NCBI GenBank assembly: GCA_907163375.1
Contig: CAJQUW010003572.1
Span: forward strand, 36,846-100,845
Direction of reading: 5' to 3'
Origin: Prostheceraeus crozeri
Taxonomy: Eukaryota; Platyhelminthes; Polycladida; Euryleptidae
DNA length: 64,000 bases
In this document: piece by piece, positions 12,901 to 26,000 of the stretch
Layout: each line of letters starts with the position of its first letter
How positions within the stretch are numbered: the stretch's first letter is position 1
Position numbers and translations under genes: made by a program
The notes under the pieces: model-generated
Databases searched by the model: none
Seen by the model: the letters and a program-made list of their open reading frames with translations, nothing else
What the model was told of the DNA's origin: nothing

Positions 12901-15900
12901 TGATATATGGAATTTAATCAATAATCAGCAACCAATTATGCATTATGCTTAATTATAAGAAATAGTAGGCTACACATTTAGACTTTTTTATACAAATGGA
13001 GAGTGCATGATAGAAATATAGGTACAGCCTAAATGAAAATCCTCTGAGTCATCGGCATAATGCTTTTAATCTTACTCTAACTAAGAAATATGTCAAATGT
13101 GTTCTTTTATCTAGTGAGTCCAATAAACCAATTTCCAAAATAATTTATCCCTAGTAATCTACTGAATAATCAAGCTTCCAATCATCTATCTGCTGAATTT
13201 AATTAAGTTGTCAATGGACCCCTTCATACTTCATTGCTGCATCATTTGCCTTATCTCTTGCAATAAAAATGGTTTAAGCAATTGGATTAATTGAATTTAG
13301 CAACATCTCTCCCTGAAAATCATTTATTCTTGATCATAGCATGCATACAGTATTCTTTACATATTCGATGTTGCAACCAAATTTTGTTTAAAGCTACAAC
13401 TGCTACTCTGTACTTAAAAAAGCAATCAAATATTTTCGATAATGAAATAATCAACACTTGAAAATAAAGCGGAAATGCTAAACTAAAAATCAGCAAGGAA
13501 AGTTCACACTAATTCCTCAAAAGTATATACAGGTAGTTGCTGAAGCAACATGCATGCATTGTTAATACAAAGGCAGCAAATTTAATGTGGAATTCATCTA
13601 AGCGATACAAAATGATTGTCATTTATGGTGGCTAGTATCATGGATTGTTGTTCACTTATAAATCAATTTTTTATGACTGCATTAGATCTTTTTAAGACCG
13701 TGTTAGGCAGACATTACAACATAAATTGCGCTAGTTCTATTCACCAAAGCACCACCCGAGAAGCCTCTTCGCGGCCACAGTTTGTGAAACACGAATCAAT
13801 TGCAGAATTCTTTGAATTGTATTCATAGAAAGTTTACTATTATATCGATTTTTAAATACATTTATATTTTCAAGCAAAAGAGACCTTGTGCTTCATTATT
13901 CAACTTCGTCTTTCTAATTGCTTTAGTATTCTCAAAAAACAAACAAAAACGAATATTTTTTCAAATTGGAACGAATCTATTCATCACGCCAATGCGTCGA
14001 ATGATGAAATATAATACAAGCAGATAAATCACCTTTTAAATACTGACATTAGTGTCTGTGGGAATCTTTAATGTACTGCTTTCAAAAGAAGAAATTCAAA
14101 TTAATTTCGCATTCAAATCAAATGAATTTGAAGTTCGTGCATCATCTTTATACAGAAAGGCCACAATAAAGGATTTCAGTTTGAAATCTATCATATAAAA
14201 TCAAACTGTCTGAATTGTCTGTTAGCACGTTATACTTTGTTAGATGCCGCAACTGTTGCATAACACTGAGATTATACGCCCAAATAAAATTCTGTGTTGA
14301 TAATTATTAATTTAAGCGATTATAATCGTTAAATCAAATTTGTGCGGTGTAGAGAGTTTGTCCCACAATTATTTGATTGGTCAAGCTTAAAAATATCTTA
14401 AGTATTGTAACTTTGGTCATCCTGCTAGTCAATCTAATTGAGTTGCAGGCTTCGATACGCTCCAGAGAGACACTTTGTCAATGAAACTGACAGATAAACA
14501 CTTGAATATAGCAATAAGCAATACATTATAGATCATACACAGACTATTAATCGCCTGCATATGAGATAACAACAAGTTTTAAACTTTGACATTACACATG
14601 CTTATTTTGCTGGTTAGAGGTCATGATTGAAATGTTTGTGACTGAAATTTTGCTCATGAAAATATACTAGAATGCATCGAAGACTATTCAAACATTGAAA
14701 TAATTAAAATTCTTAGTACTATATGCTCATTGTTGAACAATAATTTGTACGTCTAATATTTTTAAATGTCTTACTTGTCTGCTTTTGGTTGGCAATCGAT
14801 CAGTTGTCCTTTCCGGGATGCAATGTCAAATTATGTGATCTATCTTTTCAGCCAACACCTTTTGCTTTTAGCAAGATCCTCGGGACATGGAATATCGAAG
14901 GATGCGAGCCAATCATCGTAGTGAGGACGGAATGTATGCATGTGGTTGTCTGCACGTACGTACCCGATTCATGAAACAACGGCGTAGATATCACTCCCTG
15001 AAAATCTTAAGACTTGTGATAGAATGTTAAAATGTACTGTTGCAATCTTAAGAGGTACCTCATCAATTAATGTGCGTCATATGGATTGTATATTGGCAAG
15101 CAATTTCATGTTAAGAGACATGTACTTAGTGAAGTGGAAGAGTTGCAAGACAGTTTGTCAAATTCCTCATATTAAGATGTTGGCGTGAAGATCAGAGGGA
15201 TAAATATATCAGATGATGAAATACAACAGTCGGAAAGCATGAAATTTATAGAAAAATAAACATCCATGGTGTGACATTTAGCATCAACCGCGTAGTCCTT
15301 CTTCATAAGGTCTTAAGAGCTAGAATTGTCTGAGATGAAATTTGATATTGATGGAAATTATACTTAAAACTGCACTTGCCTGGTATACATTTTAGGGTTG
15401 CAAGCCCGGGACTGAACCGTATCCGTTACTAGAACGATGCTCCCCATCAGTCCCGTACTTGAGTCTTCAAGCCGATTTTGTACAGACGGAAAATTGTTTC
15501 TTGATCAATGTGTCGTGTTCCTTACAGATATCAATGGGTTTTCTTTCCAAAAGCCAAATGTCTTCCCTGATTTTGTATTTCATATTATTAAATCGAAATT
15601 ACTGACAAATATGGTGACAAATATTGGTAATTGTTACTGATTTAATAATATGATTTTCCAACAATTTTTGAGACTTTGTGTTAATTGCTTATTTAACACG
15701 TGATTTTTTTTCATTAGACTAAATCGAATGAAACCTTCTTTCTATCCTTTATGAGCAATTATCTTAAGGCATGTGCATTCATCTGCAAAAATTGTAGTTT
15801 ATAGGCTGCAGATTAATTCTAACTACCATTCTTTGGTATGTAAAGTTAAATAAAATGATAAGTTTTGCTTTTCATGAATAGATGGGGGCGGGCACCAGGG

Positions 15901-16411
15901 CGGGTTGCAGCTAATCGATTCCGCTCGGATTAATCGTGCGACGGAATCAATCACGCAATTTGAATGACCAAGAATCGCATGATTTTAGCTAGGTAATTCT
16001 TCAATGAAATTTTCTGGATAAAGCAAATAGACACTAGGTAGATTCTAATTCTATGGAGGGTCACATTTTCAGAGTTTGACAAAATTGCAGTCAATTGCCA
16101 TCGTTCTATCAACTCAACCATCCTGCAATGTGCGTAAAGGGTTTTCAGCACTGGCATAAATTAGCACATAAACAAGATTGAAATTAAAAGTGAAGTGCCC
16201 GAAAACTGAAAACTGTTTCATAGTTTTTACTATCCATCTATCCATTTTAATCAAGTCTATCCAAATATGACAGTTTATCGTCCGAATAGTTCACCCATTT
16301 ATCAGAATACTGCACCTGTACTAATAGCAGCACCTGCACGCCATTGTACTTCATTCAAATAGGTATCCCTCTAAATATCAACACATAATATAAAAATTTT
16401 GTGATATATTA
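9973..16411. other. 6.4-kb gene-free A+T-rich stretch
   Basis: No frame exceeds about 90 codons and none shows a domain. A perfect 8-bp-stem hairpin occurs near 10352-10375 (GCACTTCT paired with AGAAGTGC). A G+C-richer repeat at 15907-15957 is listed separately. Nothing else could be supported. Confidence 0.5.
15907..15957 (-). repeat. dispersed repeat copy A (pairs with 30978-31027)
   Basis: This 51-bp stretch (core AATCGATTCCGCTCGGATTA) is found again, inverted, at 30978-31027 with a few differences. It also contains its own partial inverted symmetry (AATCGATTCCG and CGGAATCAAT). It is probably part of a short interspersed or MITE-type family. Confidence 0.6.
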
Positions 16412-16416
16412 CTCAT

Positions 16417-16789
16417 TTTTGGATTCGAAAAAAATAATCCAATTTGTCGTAACGCGGTAGCTACCTTACGTCCCGAAATGTACGAGCAAAAACAATACGA
16501 TTCGAAGCTATTCGATTGGACTTCTTCTACAGGCAGACCTACCGTTCAACAAAATTGGTTGAGCATCACCAATATCGAATAGCAGCAAATTCAAACTGCC
16601 ACGTATCGACAACTAGCATTCATATAAATTACATCACAGATATCATCACACTAATGCAGTCATAAAAGATATACATTACTACAACAACATAGATTCTTAT
16701 GTACATGCAATCAACCATTCGCTCAGAAATCTGTGATCCAACACTGCTAACTCACACATAGATATAAAAGTTCAACTCAATGTCCAACA
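16417..16789 (-). repeat. BEL/Pao 3' LTR (left copy)
   Basis: 373 bp closely matching 22632-23086. It lacks the 78-bp extra block present in the other LTR and differs near 16510, where the right copy reads GTACTACGAA. Directly inside it (16790-16800) is a C/G-rich stretch that reads GCGGGCGC on the coding strand, a plausible polypurine-type plus-strand primer site. Confidence 0.88.
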
Positions 16790-17103
16790 GCGCCCGCGAT
16801 GAAGCCACTCTACAGCGAGACTTCATAAAAATATCACAAAGACATTGAGTTACCTTCAATTCGATAACGCAATAATGTTAATTAATGCATGAATATATAC
16901 GAGACATGAATATCATATTTGTTTGACAGCAAAAGCAGCATAGCAAAGAAACGAATATATTCACACGAAGACACTATAGGATCACGAATCACCATCATAA
17001 GACTCGAGGAGACATAGCTTTGTCACTGGTCGGATCTTCGTAGAATTCTTCGAACGCACTTCTGCAGTCCGCACCAGTCCATCCTGTCCAGTGTGTATGT
17101 TGA

Positions 17104-17415
17104 TCACGAGTCTGAGTGGCCATTTTCATCCATCAGTAGGACAACATCACTATTGCAAAAGTTCTTGCGCTTATTCTGCCAGCGACCTCGCGACTGTAGA
17201 AGAGGGAAATACTCTTTGATCCATCTTCTCCAAAAGATGTCCGCAAGAAATTGAGCTCGCTTCCATTGACGAATCAGCTTGTTTGAGCAGTCCTTAGATG
17301 TTATCTTATCTGAAGAAAAACTGATGTTAGAACGCAATAGGAGAAGTTTTGATGGAGTTAATGCTTCAGGGCTGTGTTGGTCCGTCGAATTCTTGACGAG
17401 AGGACGATCATTCAT
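17104..17415 (-). pseudogene. BEL/Pao pol, C-terminal part of integrase (DUF5641-like)
   Basis: The frame starts NDRPL and includes LTPSKLLLLR, then a Trp-rich stretch FWRRWIKEYFPLLQSR and a final VVLLMDENG, which is the conserved C-terminal domain of BEL/Pao integrases. It is separated from the catalytic integrase frame by a disrupted stretch at 17416-17510. The family's last segment (with RPVTKLCLL) appears in another frame near 16990-17090, so another frame break lies close to 17104. Confidence 0.8.
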
Positions 17416-17510
17416 AATTCGCTCGGCTTCAGTCAGGAATGTCTTAAAAGATTCATCGTCTATAATCTAATTTTTAATCAATGCTCTGAGAATGAATCTG
17501 GTGGACCTAA

Positions 17511-19103
17511 TCAGCCTTCCCAAACCCCTCCTTCATGAGGAGCAGAAGGTGTCGTGAAATGCCATTCAATTTCGCGATCTACTAAAGTCGTACGAATCTT
17601 ATTCTGGTCTAACAGTAGCAAAGATTTCTTCAATTCTTTATTGGCACCGACAAAATTTCTACCATTATCACTGAATATCTGTTTTGGTTTGCCACGTCTA
17701 CTCATGAATTTTGATCGACAGCACAAGAACGAATCCGTACTTAAGCTGTATGCCATTTCCATGTGGACGACCCTACATGCTAAGCAAGTAAAAAGGCAGG
17801 CATAACGTTTGACCATAGTCCTCTTACATCTGACATAGAAGGGTCCAAAATAGTCTACCCCTACGTTTGTAAATGGAGGATTTCCAGCTTCTAACCTTTC
17901 TCTAGGTAAATCAACCATGCGCTGAGGTACTGGATTACGCGACATGCGTCTACATACGAAACAATGATTTACGATGCGTTTGACTGTCGATAACCCTCGT
18001 AATATCCAGAACTGTTCTCGCAAAATAATCAAAACATGCTGGGGTCCTACGTGTCCATTTCGTTCATGACAGTGGCGAATAAGCAAGTCAACTACGTGAT
18101 GCTTAGGGGGCAAAATAATTGGATGCTTTTGCTCAAGAGAAAGATCGGAGTTTTCAAGTCTACCTCCTACACATATGAGATCATCGATTAATATCGGGCA
18201 AAGGGATTTCAGGCGACTACATTTATGTACTTTTAAGTCTTGATTGCAATATTTGATTTCGGGAAAACTTGATTGTTGAACAACCTTCAATATCTCACTT
18301 CTAGCCTTTTCAATTTCTTCTACAGAAAGAGGCGAAGTATTCACAATGCCACGGTTCAGAAATTTATTCATCAGAAATGACTTAAAACGGAGCAACCATG
18401 CAACATTCCTCTGGAGTTTTTCAATATTTGAAGCAGACTCAATCATTTTTTCTAAGGAAGACTCGCGTGCTTCGACTAAGAAAACCGTCTTAACTTCAGG
18501 GTTACTTTGATCGCTTGATGCAATCAAATCAGGCTGTTTCGGACAACCAATTGAAAGATCAGACAAAAACTCTGGTCCTGACGACCATTTTTGGAGATTT
18601 GAAGTTTGATCAGGAAGAATTCCTCTCGATGCTAAATCAGCAGGATTGAGAGCAGACGGAATGTATTTCCATTGTGAAGGATTGGCAATGTCATGAATGA
18701 TTGCCAGGCGATTAGCTACAAATGTCTTAAATCGAGTTTTGACGTTACTTATGTAGCGCAGAACTACTTCGGAATCGGTCCAAAAAACTGTTTGTACTTT
18801 GTCAGTTATTTTTAATTCACGCACGATAGTTTGGTGCATTCGCACAGCCACGACAGCTGCTGACAGCTCCGAACGTGGAATGCTCACACTCTTAAGAGGA
18901 GACACTCGCGATTTTCCAGCAATTAATAAACATTTCACATTACCGTGTTCATCAAATATTCGAAGATACGACGCAACTCCATAGGCAGTCTCAGAAGCAT
19001 CGGAAAATGATGCAGTTCCATCGAATAATTTTGAGGGATGAATATTGGTTTCAAACAACGAGGTACATGAAGCTTTTCGAGTGCCATCAAAGAATTCATC
19101 CAA
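17511..19103 (-). pseudogene. BEL/Pao pol: RNase H and integrase catalytic core
   Basis: Reading from 19103, the first third holds the RNase H domain (FWTDSEVVLRYI with a catalytic Asp). The middle carries the integrase zinc-binding H-H-C-C motif (HCHERNGHVG, then CFVCRR) and the last part the DDE core: the first Asp in NVGVDYFGPF, the second in FSDNGRNFVG and the Glu region in TTPSAPHEGGVWEG. A stop follows immediately and the C-terminal domain continues elsewhere. The frame overlaps the upstream reverse-transcriptase frame at 18935-19103, so the two are joined by a frameshift in this copy. Confidence 0.88.
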
Positions 19104-20902
19104 GTTTCCATCTCAATTCGAATATAATCTAGAATAACATCATCCCACTTAAAATTATCGCGACAAAGATTTTGCAAGATCAGTTTTGGTATCAGAGTGA
19201 CAGGGGCAGCCAAGCCCAACGGATCATAGAATGAACTAGCGACCGATGAAATTCCACGACGAGTAACTGGCACAGAATTTCTCCTAATGGTGTATGAAAA
19301 TGAATCCTTTTCAACATTCCATCTCATTCCCAAGGCTCTTTGAAAAGGCATTTCTCCTTCAAATTCTACATTGACGATAGACGGATCCTTTTCTTTTTCA
19401 GGTATTGAATTCAATATTTCAATGCTGTTGGAAACAAACTTCGTCAGATGAAATCCGCCTCTCTGCAGCATTTCACGGAGCTCGGAAATTAGTTTGATAC
19501 CCATGTCGATATCACTGATGGACTTCAAGCAATCATCAACGTAGAAATGATGCAAAATAGTTGAAATTGTGCTTTGTTCATACTGGTCAGCGAAATCTTT
19601 CGCAGTTCTCTGCAATGCGAATGAACATGCGCTGGGTGATGAAGTTGCTCCAAAAATATGTTTGGTCATGCAATAAACATCTGGAGTTTTCGTTAAATCG
19701 CCATTACTCCACCACAAAAATTTCAAGAAATTCTTATCCCTGTCTGATACACGAACCTGGTGAAACATCGATTCCACATCGACCGTAAAGGCATAACGAT
19801 CCCATCTGAATCTCATTAAAACTCCAATGAGAGAGTTGACGAGATCGGGACCTTGCAATAAAGTATCGTTCAATGACATGTTTCTATACTTAGACGCACA
19901 GTCAAATACAACGCGAACTTTGCCGGATTTATTCGGATTTGTGACCGTATGATGAGGCAAGAACCACATCTTTTCATTGCAATCAATTTGATCAATCGAT
20001 CCTACCCTCTCCGCATGTCCTTTTGAGATATATTCGTCAATAATATTACAGTAACCTTTATAGAGCGATTGATTCTTCTCCAATCGCCTTTCCAAGCACT
20101 TTAAGCGATACTTGGCCATCGAGAGATTATTTTGTAATTTTGGCGGAAATTCTCTCCACGGCATCGAGACGTTGTATCTCTCTCCGTCATGATGAACAGA
20201 CTTCTCAAACATCTTTTGAACTTCACGATCTTCCACAAATAGTCCTTGCTGATTGTCAAAAATAGAGTCACAAAAATCTGTTTTCCACATCCGTTCAACC
20301 TGTTCACACAAATCTAGCCTTTGAAAGAAAATTTCATTTGAATTAGCGGCGCACTTATTCACGGGTCCGAGCAATGACCAACCCAGTATTGATTTGACAG
20401 CGTATGGCTCATGTCTACCACCACGTCTTTGCTCGTCGACAAAAAACACCTCTGGAACATTGCCACCGATTAAAAGTTCTACCTTTGACGAGTCAATGGT
20501 CGGAAATGTTAAATCTTTCAAATGTGGAAATGTATCGATTGAGCTTTGGTCGGCCATTGAATCGATCGAAATAGGAAGTTCTCTAACAGATACAACTTCA
20601 TCGATGCAAACCTTTTTATCTTCATTCATGGAAGAAACAAATAATGGAGTTTTCATTCCTTCATGATTTCCCGAATCGAAAACTGTCGTCATTTGAAATG
20701 AAGTAGGCCTATTTGATCCCCGAACATTTAGACGTTTCAACAGACTGTCAGTGCACAAAGAAGTGGTTGAACCACCATCTAGTAATGCGTAAGTCTCAAC
20801 AATACAATTACGTCCGACGTCCGTATACGCGAATTGGCAGAATACGGAGAACAACTTTGCTGTTATTGCAATTAACGCAATTAATGCTGCTTTCAGTATC
20901 AA
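18935..20902 (-). pseudogene. BEL/Pao pol: aspartic protease and reverse transcriptase
   Basis: Near the start is an aspartic protease active site with the BEL-type DGGST (YALLDGGSTTSLC). Further on the reverse transcriptase shows RVVFDCAS, FTVDVESMFHQV and the catalytic YVDD box (HHFYVDDCLKSI). The order protease-RT is as expected. The start of the frame near 20902 is not a natural gene start; the true pol would continue from gag, and the frame breaks there. The 3' end passes into the RNase H frame by a frameshift. Confidence 0.9.
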
Positions 20903-20923
20903 CTGCTGTCAAAACTCTATCAT

Positions 20924-21748
20924 TTACTTTAGCTTTTTCTTGCTCTGCTTGTATTGGCTTGACGAAGTGTAATAGCTCATGATGTTTAGTATTGCATGCA
21001 GGACAATGGGGCGTTTCTTACATTCTCTGCTGGAATGACCTGATTTGAAACAGTTAAAGCACAATCTTTTCTGTTTAACAAAGGAAATACGATCAGAATA
21101 CGGTTTTAACCGAAACGTTTGACAATCCGAAAGATGATGATTCTCATTGCAAAAACAACATGGTGAAGTTCTTTGTTCAATGCAAGTATCAGGACTTGTA
21201 GAATCATTCTCTAAAACAAAAACCGACTTCGAAGATTTTGAAGCTTCTCTCTTACGCATATGAAAATCAGTAGCATTCGTGGAGTTAATCAATTTACCAA
21301 ACATTGAAGATGCAATGTTGGCTCGTTCTTGTACGAATTCCGAGAGGTCAGAAAAAGTAGGTTCAATTCCAGCTTTGTGCAACTTGTGCGACACCTCTGC
21401 CCATCTAGCTCTCAGTGAAACTGGTAATCTTAAAACAATGCTTTTCAATGTGTGATTACTGTTCAAATCGCTCAAATAACCCAATGATTTCAATATTATT
21501 TCACATCTTATCAAATCGTCACTAAAAGACAGCGAGGCCTTATGATCATTAGCTTTGATAGTTGAACCTTTTATCAATTCTTCGACATGTGGCCTAGCAA
21601 TGTCATGTGGAGCTCCATACCTGTCATGCAACAATTCTAGCGCTTTCAAATAACCACTATCTCCCATGACTACTGTGATGATTGTCTGTTGCTTTGTTGT
21701 TTGGTGATTCGTGCATTGTGCTATTGTTGAATGATTTAGTGTTTGCAA
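20924..21748 (-). pseudogene. BEL/Pao gag, C-terminal part with zinc knuckles
   Basis: The middle contains a gag-type helical region (ALELLHDRYGAPHDIARPHV) and the C-terminal third two Cys-His zinc knuckles (CCFCNENHHLSDC and CFNCFKSGHSSREC) that would bind RNA. The upstream half of gag is in a separate frame at 21947-22603; about 200 bp between the two is not gag-like and looks inserted or rearranged. The frame end near 20924 is out of register with pol. Confidence 0.82.
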
Positions 21749-21946
21749 TGTTTGATTGTCAAGGCATGATTACTGTTCGATGCGTGTCTGTTGCGAGTTA
21801 ATGCGTATTGCGCACAGTACAGTCTTCACACCGTATGTTGCTTTGGTCTCGATACGTGACTAATTGACTCTATGCTACATGACAATTTACAATTTCTGTT
21901 GTACATGTTCTGCGTACGTTATATTTGATATTTGAATATAACAAGC

Positions 21947-22603
21947 TTACATTACTTGGATTTTCTTGATCACTATCTCAACAACTACACAATGCTCTAT
22001 CAATTTCCTGGATTGCCCAGAACAATACTGAATAAGATAATTCAATCTTACCACATTATCCGACACCTTACTCTCAATTGACATCTTGAAATTGGTAATT
22101 AATGCGACGAAATTCCTAATATCACTATCAAAGTGGAAGATTTCAGTCTTTGGAAGAGATGCAGTCGTTGTTAAATCTGCGAGCTTCATCAAAGTCGTTG
22201 CGAGCGATGATTCAGTAGGTTGGTGTTCATGAACATAAGACATATTTGGAACTGCCTTCGACGACGCGACGTTACATGTACGATTCACTGATTCTTCGAT
22301 CGTAGGTCGATTGTCATTATTGTTCGAATAGTCAATATCCAACACAGCCTGAGCATGGGATTGTTCTTGACTCGATAGCAAAACCGATTCTTCTGCCTCA
22401 GCAGCAGCAATTTCTGTGTCATAAGTCTGTTGCTCAATTTCATGACAAATTTGAAGCTTCCTCTTCTCCAATTCTGCGCGCTTGATAGCGTCTCTCTTCT
22501 TAACTTCTAACGCAGCTTTTCTGGAGCGAGTGAGAATAACAGCTGACGATATAGATTTCACTGAAGTGTCTGAGACCACGGATACATTATCGACTTCTGA
22601 CAT
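21947..22603 (-). pseudogene. BEL/Pao gag, N-terminal part
   Basis: The ATG at 22603 lies 29 bp inside the right LTR, the expected place for a gag start. The product begins with a Ser/Val-rich leader, then a charged helical stretch rich in Lys, Glu and Ala (RKAALEVKKRDAIKRAELEK), typical of BEL gag N-termini. It ends after FKMSIES and IQYCSGQSRKLIEHC, where the gag text breaks and later resumes near 21670. Confidence 0.75.
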
Positions 22604-22631
22604 CTTGTGATTTTTAGACAATTTTGTTGAC

Positions 22632-23086
22632 TTTTGGATTCGAAAAAAATAATCCAATTTGTCGTAACGCGGTAGCTACCTTACGTCCCGAAATGTACGA
22701 GCAAAAACAATACGATTCGAAGCTTGTACTACGAATGGACTTCTTCTACAGGCAGACCTACCGTTCAACAAAATTGGTTGAGCATCACCAATATCGAATA
22801 GCAGCAAATTCAAACTGCCACGTATCGACAACTAGCATTCATATAAATTACATCACAGATATCATCAGACTAATGCAGTCATAAAAGATATACATTACTA
22901 CAATAACATAGATTCTTATGTACATGCAATCAACCATTCGCTCAGAAATCTGTGATCCAACACTGCTAACCACAGAAGTGGATAATAGTACATGTTATCT
23001 ATGGTATTCTATGGTTTCTATGGTATTGTTAATTTCTATGCTGCTAACTCACACATAGATATAAAAGTTCAACTCAATGTCCAACA
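22632..23086 (-). repeat. BEL/Pao 5' LTR (right copy) with a 78-bp insertion
   Basis: 455 bp matching the left LTR except for an extra block at 22971-23048 and a short divergent patch near 22723-22735. Because the element is on the minus strand this is the promoter LTR. Confidence 0.88.
22971..23040. mobile_element. 70-bp insertion in LTR with 8-bp target duplication (hAT-like miniature)
   Basis: The other LTR has a single CTGCTAAC where this one has two (22963-22970 and 23041-23048) around 70 extra bases. The insert starts CACAGAA and ends TTCTATG, an imperfect short inverted repeat. An 8-bp duplication with CA...TG ends is the pattern of hAT transposons. Inside are repeated TCTATGGT words. 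An alternative is deletion in the other LTR between two direct repeats. Confidence 0.55.
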
Positions 23087-23091
23087 CTCAT

Positions 23092-26000
23092 AAAAGATTT
23101 GTAACAGATTAGGATACAATCTAATATCGGATTAGATTAATCTAATTAGGATACAATCTCTTGTGATAGATTAGGATAAATGTTTATTTAGTTACATATC
23201 GTTCTGTATTATGTCCATGTAATTATTTGATTTCCAAATACAGTTCCTTCTTCTGCTACGCACTTTGTAATAGATTCTCGAAATTCTGCATTCCTGCAGA
23301 GAAGTATTTCCGATTGCATCAATTGATAGAATTTTGGCATAATTCATCTTAATTTTTATGGAACTGAGTTGATGATGACGCTAATGGTCTAGAATTTTAA
23401 CATAATGCAAACTGAAGTAGCTGTATTCTTCGTAACACTGACTTTGAGAAAGTGCCTAAAGACATTAATAATGGCGCAATTTTCGTGCACTTATTGAGTC
23501 ACGCGATTCGGAATTGTGAGAAAGCTGAATCGCGCCAGCACCTGGTTAACAATTGATGAATCTTAATTGATATCCACGACATGCTATTCATACCAAATGG
23601 ATGATGAATGTAATGCGCAATGTCATGAAACTTTGTCACAACCACACGATGAATTATTTTTTCAGGATAATTCTGTGTTCCCGATAATTTGAAACATGTG
23701 ATTTACACTACCCATCGACTTCTGAGTCTTGAAATCGTCATCAAATTCTATTAAGGTGCAAGCTTTTTTTCTGTAATTGTTGATAACATATATTTCATCT
23801 CGATACTACAGTATATTCGAAAATTGCATTGCGATTGCGCGTACAGATATTACTGTACACTGTATATTGTACACTTGTATATATTCGATGATAACTGTAC
23901 ATTGCACTGCTGTATTTCGAGGATGACTTAATGTTTGAAAATATTTGAAATAAACATGCTCAATAACGCATAGCTGACCAAGCTGAGACGAGAGAGAGAG
24001 GTTAGCCACTTTTCCAAACGTGATTAAAAGCAAATCATAATACAAGATCTCTCTCGCAAAAAAAATTGTCATGTCTAAGAGAGCAGATATTCTAAAGGGC
24101 AAGGCCTTCTGCTGGTGCATCCAATGCCTTCTAACGGTCGGTAAGCAGTACATTGGCCATCTGTATGCCTGCAGTTTTATCGAGAGAGACCTGATCGCTT
24201 CTCCTGTTTTTGAACATGTTCGCACAAAACATATACACACGTACGTACGTTACACATGTTTATCTCTTATCTAGCACCTCCACATACATGTAATTGAGTC
24301 TGAAGCCTGTTAACAACACTATAAGTCGTAAATTCGCGCTTAACAGTATATTTTTACTCATCGGTTGAAATTACTTATAGATGAAATTCGAAAGGAACTT
24401 AAGGAGTGATTTATTAAAGTTTGGAATGTAAAATTCTGTAGTTCATTTTGTTTCACTGTCAGTGATGAGCAAATTACATGTGTATTCAAGTGTAGTGATG
24501 AGATTCATTTAACTAAAACTGTTTCGCAGCGCTCCGAACAATCATAACCTCACTTACCTCAAGATCCATTTACCTTCTTCTTCTGATTAGCCCTCTGACA
24601 TACGTCACAGAATGGACTGCGGTAATGTTTTTATGTATAATCAATTACATTCAATGCTGATATACGAGCTCGTATATAAATTGCTATACTGTCATGCAAA
24701 GTACAGTGGACATAGTTTGACAGCATTCGTTTAAAATGCCAGGTCAATTTTTTTATATTTCTAGGACAAGACTCAGTACTTTGGAATTTGTTAATAAGGT
24801 CACCAGAAACATATTAACACATGCTCTTGATTTGGTTAGACTTTGGGACAGTTTTGTGTTTCCCAGAGCGTCGAGATATTACGTAACATATCCTTCCAGA
24901 AAACGAAGCGCAAAACACATATAAAGAATGTCCCATAGTTTGATGATGGGAAAATACCTAAATTCAATGGACTTCTTAAAGCACGACTGCATACTTTGAT
25001 GAATCGCATATTTCTGGTTCACTTGCTAATGACCTTTAAAATTGCGGCGGAGAGGAACGAAGTATTTGACTGTCATCAATTCATTTTTTGTCAATCAGTT
25101 TCTACGCTCGTATATAGTATACAAGAACCACATCAACCTGTCTCTATTTCTTGGATTCATGAGTGTTCGTCTGATCTCTGACTTATGAATGAATAAATAT
25201 GTGACGCTGTTTACCATAAATCCAGTGCACTTAGATCAATCCAGATCATTTTAGCGAAAGCCGGGACATCTTGCAAAGTCGGAGCAATGGTTTTTATAGT
25301 TCCTTCTATCTGCATACATTGCTTTACAAAATATGATCATTGTTAAGACCAGGAATGGTGGGTCGGAGTCGTAAAGAATATCACATCCAGAATCGTAGTC
25401 GTAATAAAAAGTTAGCGACTCAGACCCCGGATTGCAAAGTCCACTCAAGAAAAATGCATTCAAATTTTTGAAAGCCGTTGTATCAGTAGCTTTGAAATTC
25501 TATTTTCGAAGGTATAATTTACTCTTTAATATTGTAGCATTTCTATCATTAGCATTGATTCTGACCTGCCATTAGGAGATTATTGAACGGAAATTGTACA
25601 AAATATTTATTCAAGTAGGGGCTGCATAAGTATCAGACTTACACATGTTGGCCTTGCATGTGCATGCGTTTTTGATTGACTTCTTTCTATGCTAATGTTT
25701 AATAAGTTTTAGACATCTGCTGTCAGTTTACATGCACAATTGGTATCGGTTATTGACTTAGACTATTGACATTCTACGTCTGAGTGATGCATGGAACCTG
25801 ACGCCAATATTTACATAAAACCACAGGATTTTCGCTTTTCCAGTTCGGAGTGTGTCATTTTCATTGCCTTTAACTTCAAATAATAGATTATAAATCTTTT
25901 ACGTTTTTCAAATTTTCTTTACTGTTTAAGCTATTATTATTATTATTATGGGTAGAGCATCACTACCCAGAGACTTTTATGTTTGTGTTTCGAAGCATCT

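Larger units (their letters stand above)
16417..23086 (-). mobile_element. BEL/Pao LTR retrotransposon, degenerate
   Basis: Two LTRs in direct orientation bound an internal region with gag, protease, reverse transcriptase, RNase H and integrase in the BEL/Pao order, all on the minus strand. Identical CTCAT pentamers at 16412-16416 and 23087-23091 are the target-site duplication. With those limits the LTR in element orientation runs from TGTTGGACAT to ATCCAAAA. The coding region is interrupted by several stops and frame changes, and gag is disrupted between 21749 and 21946, so the copy is not autonomous. Confidence 0.92.

Noticed and set aside
21749..21946. Intron in BEL gag
   Set aside because: No convincing donor-acceptor pair joins the two gag parts in frame; insertion or rearrangement is simpler.
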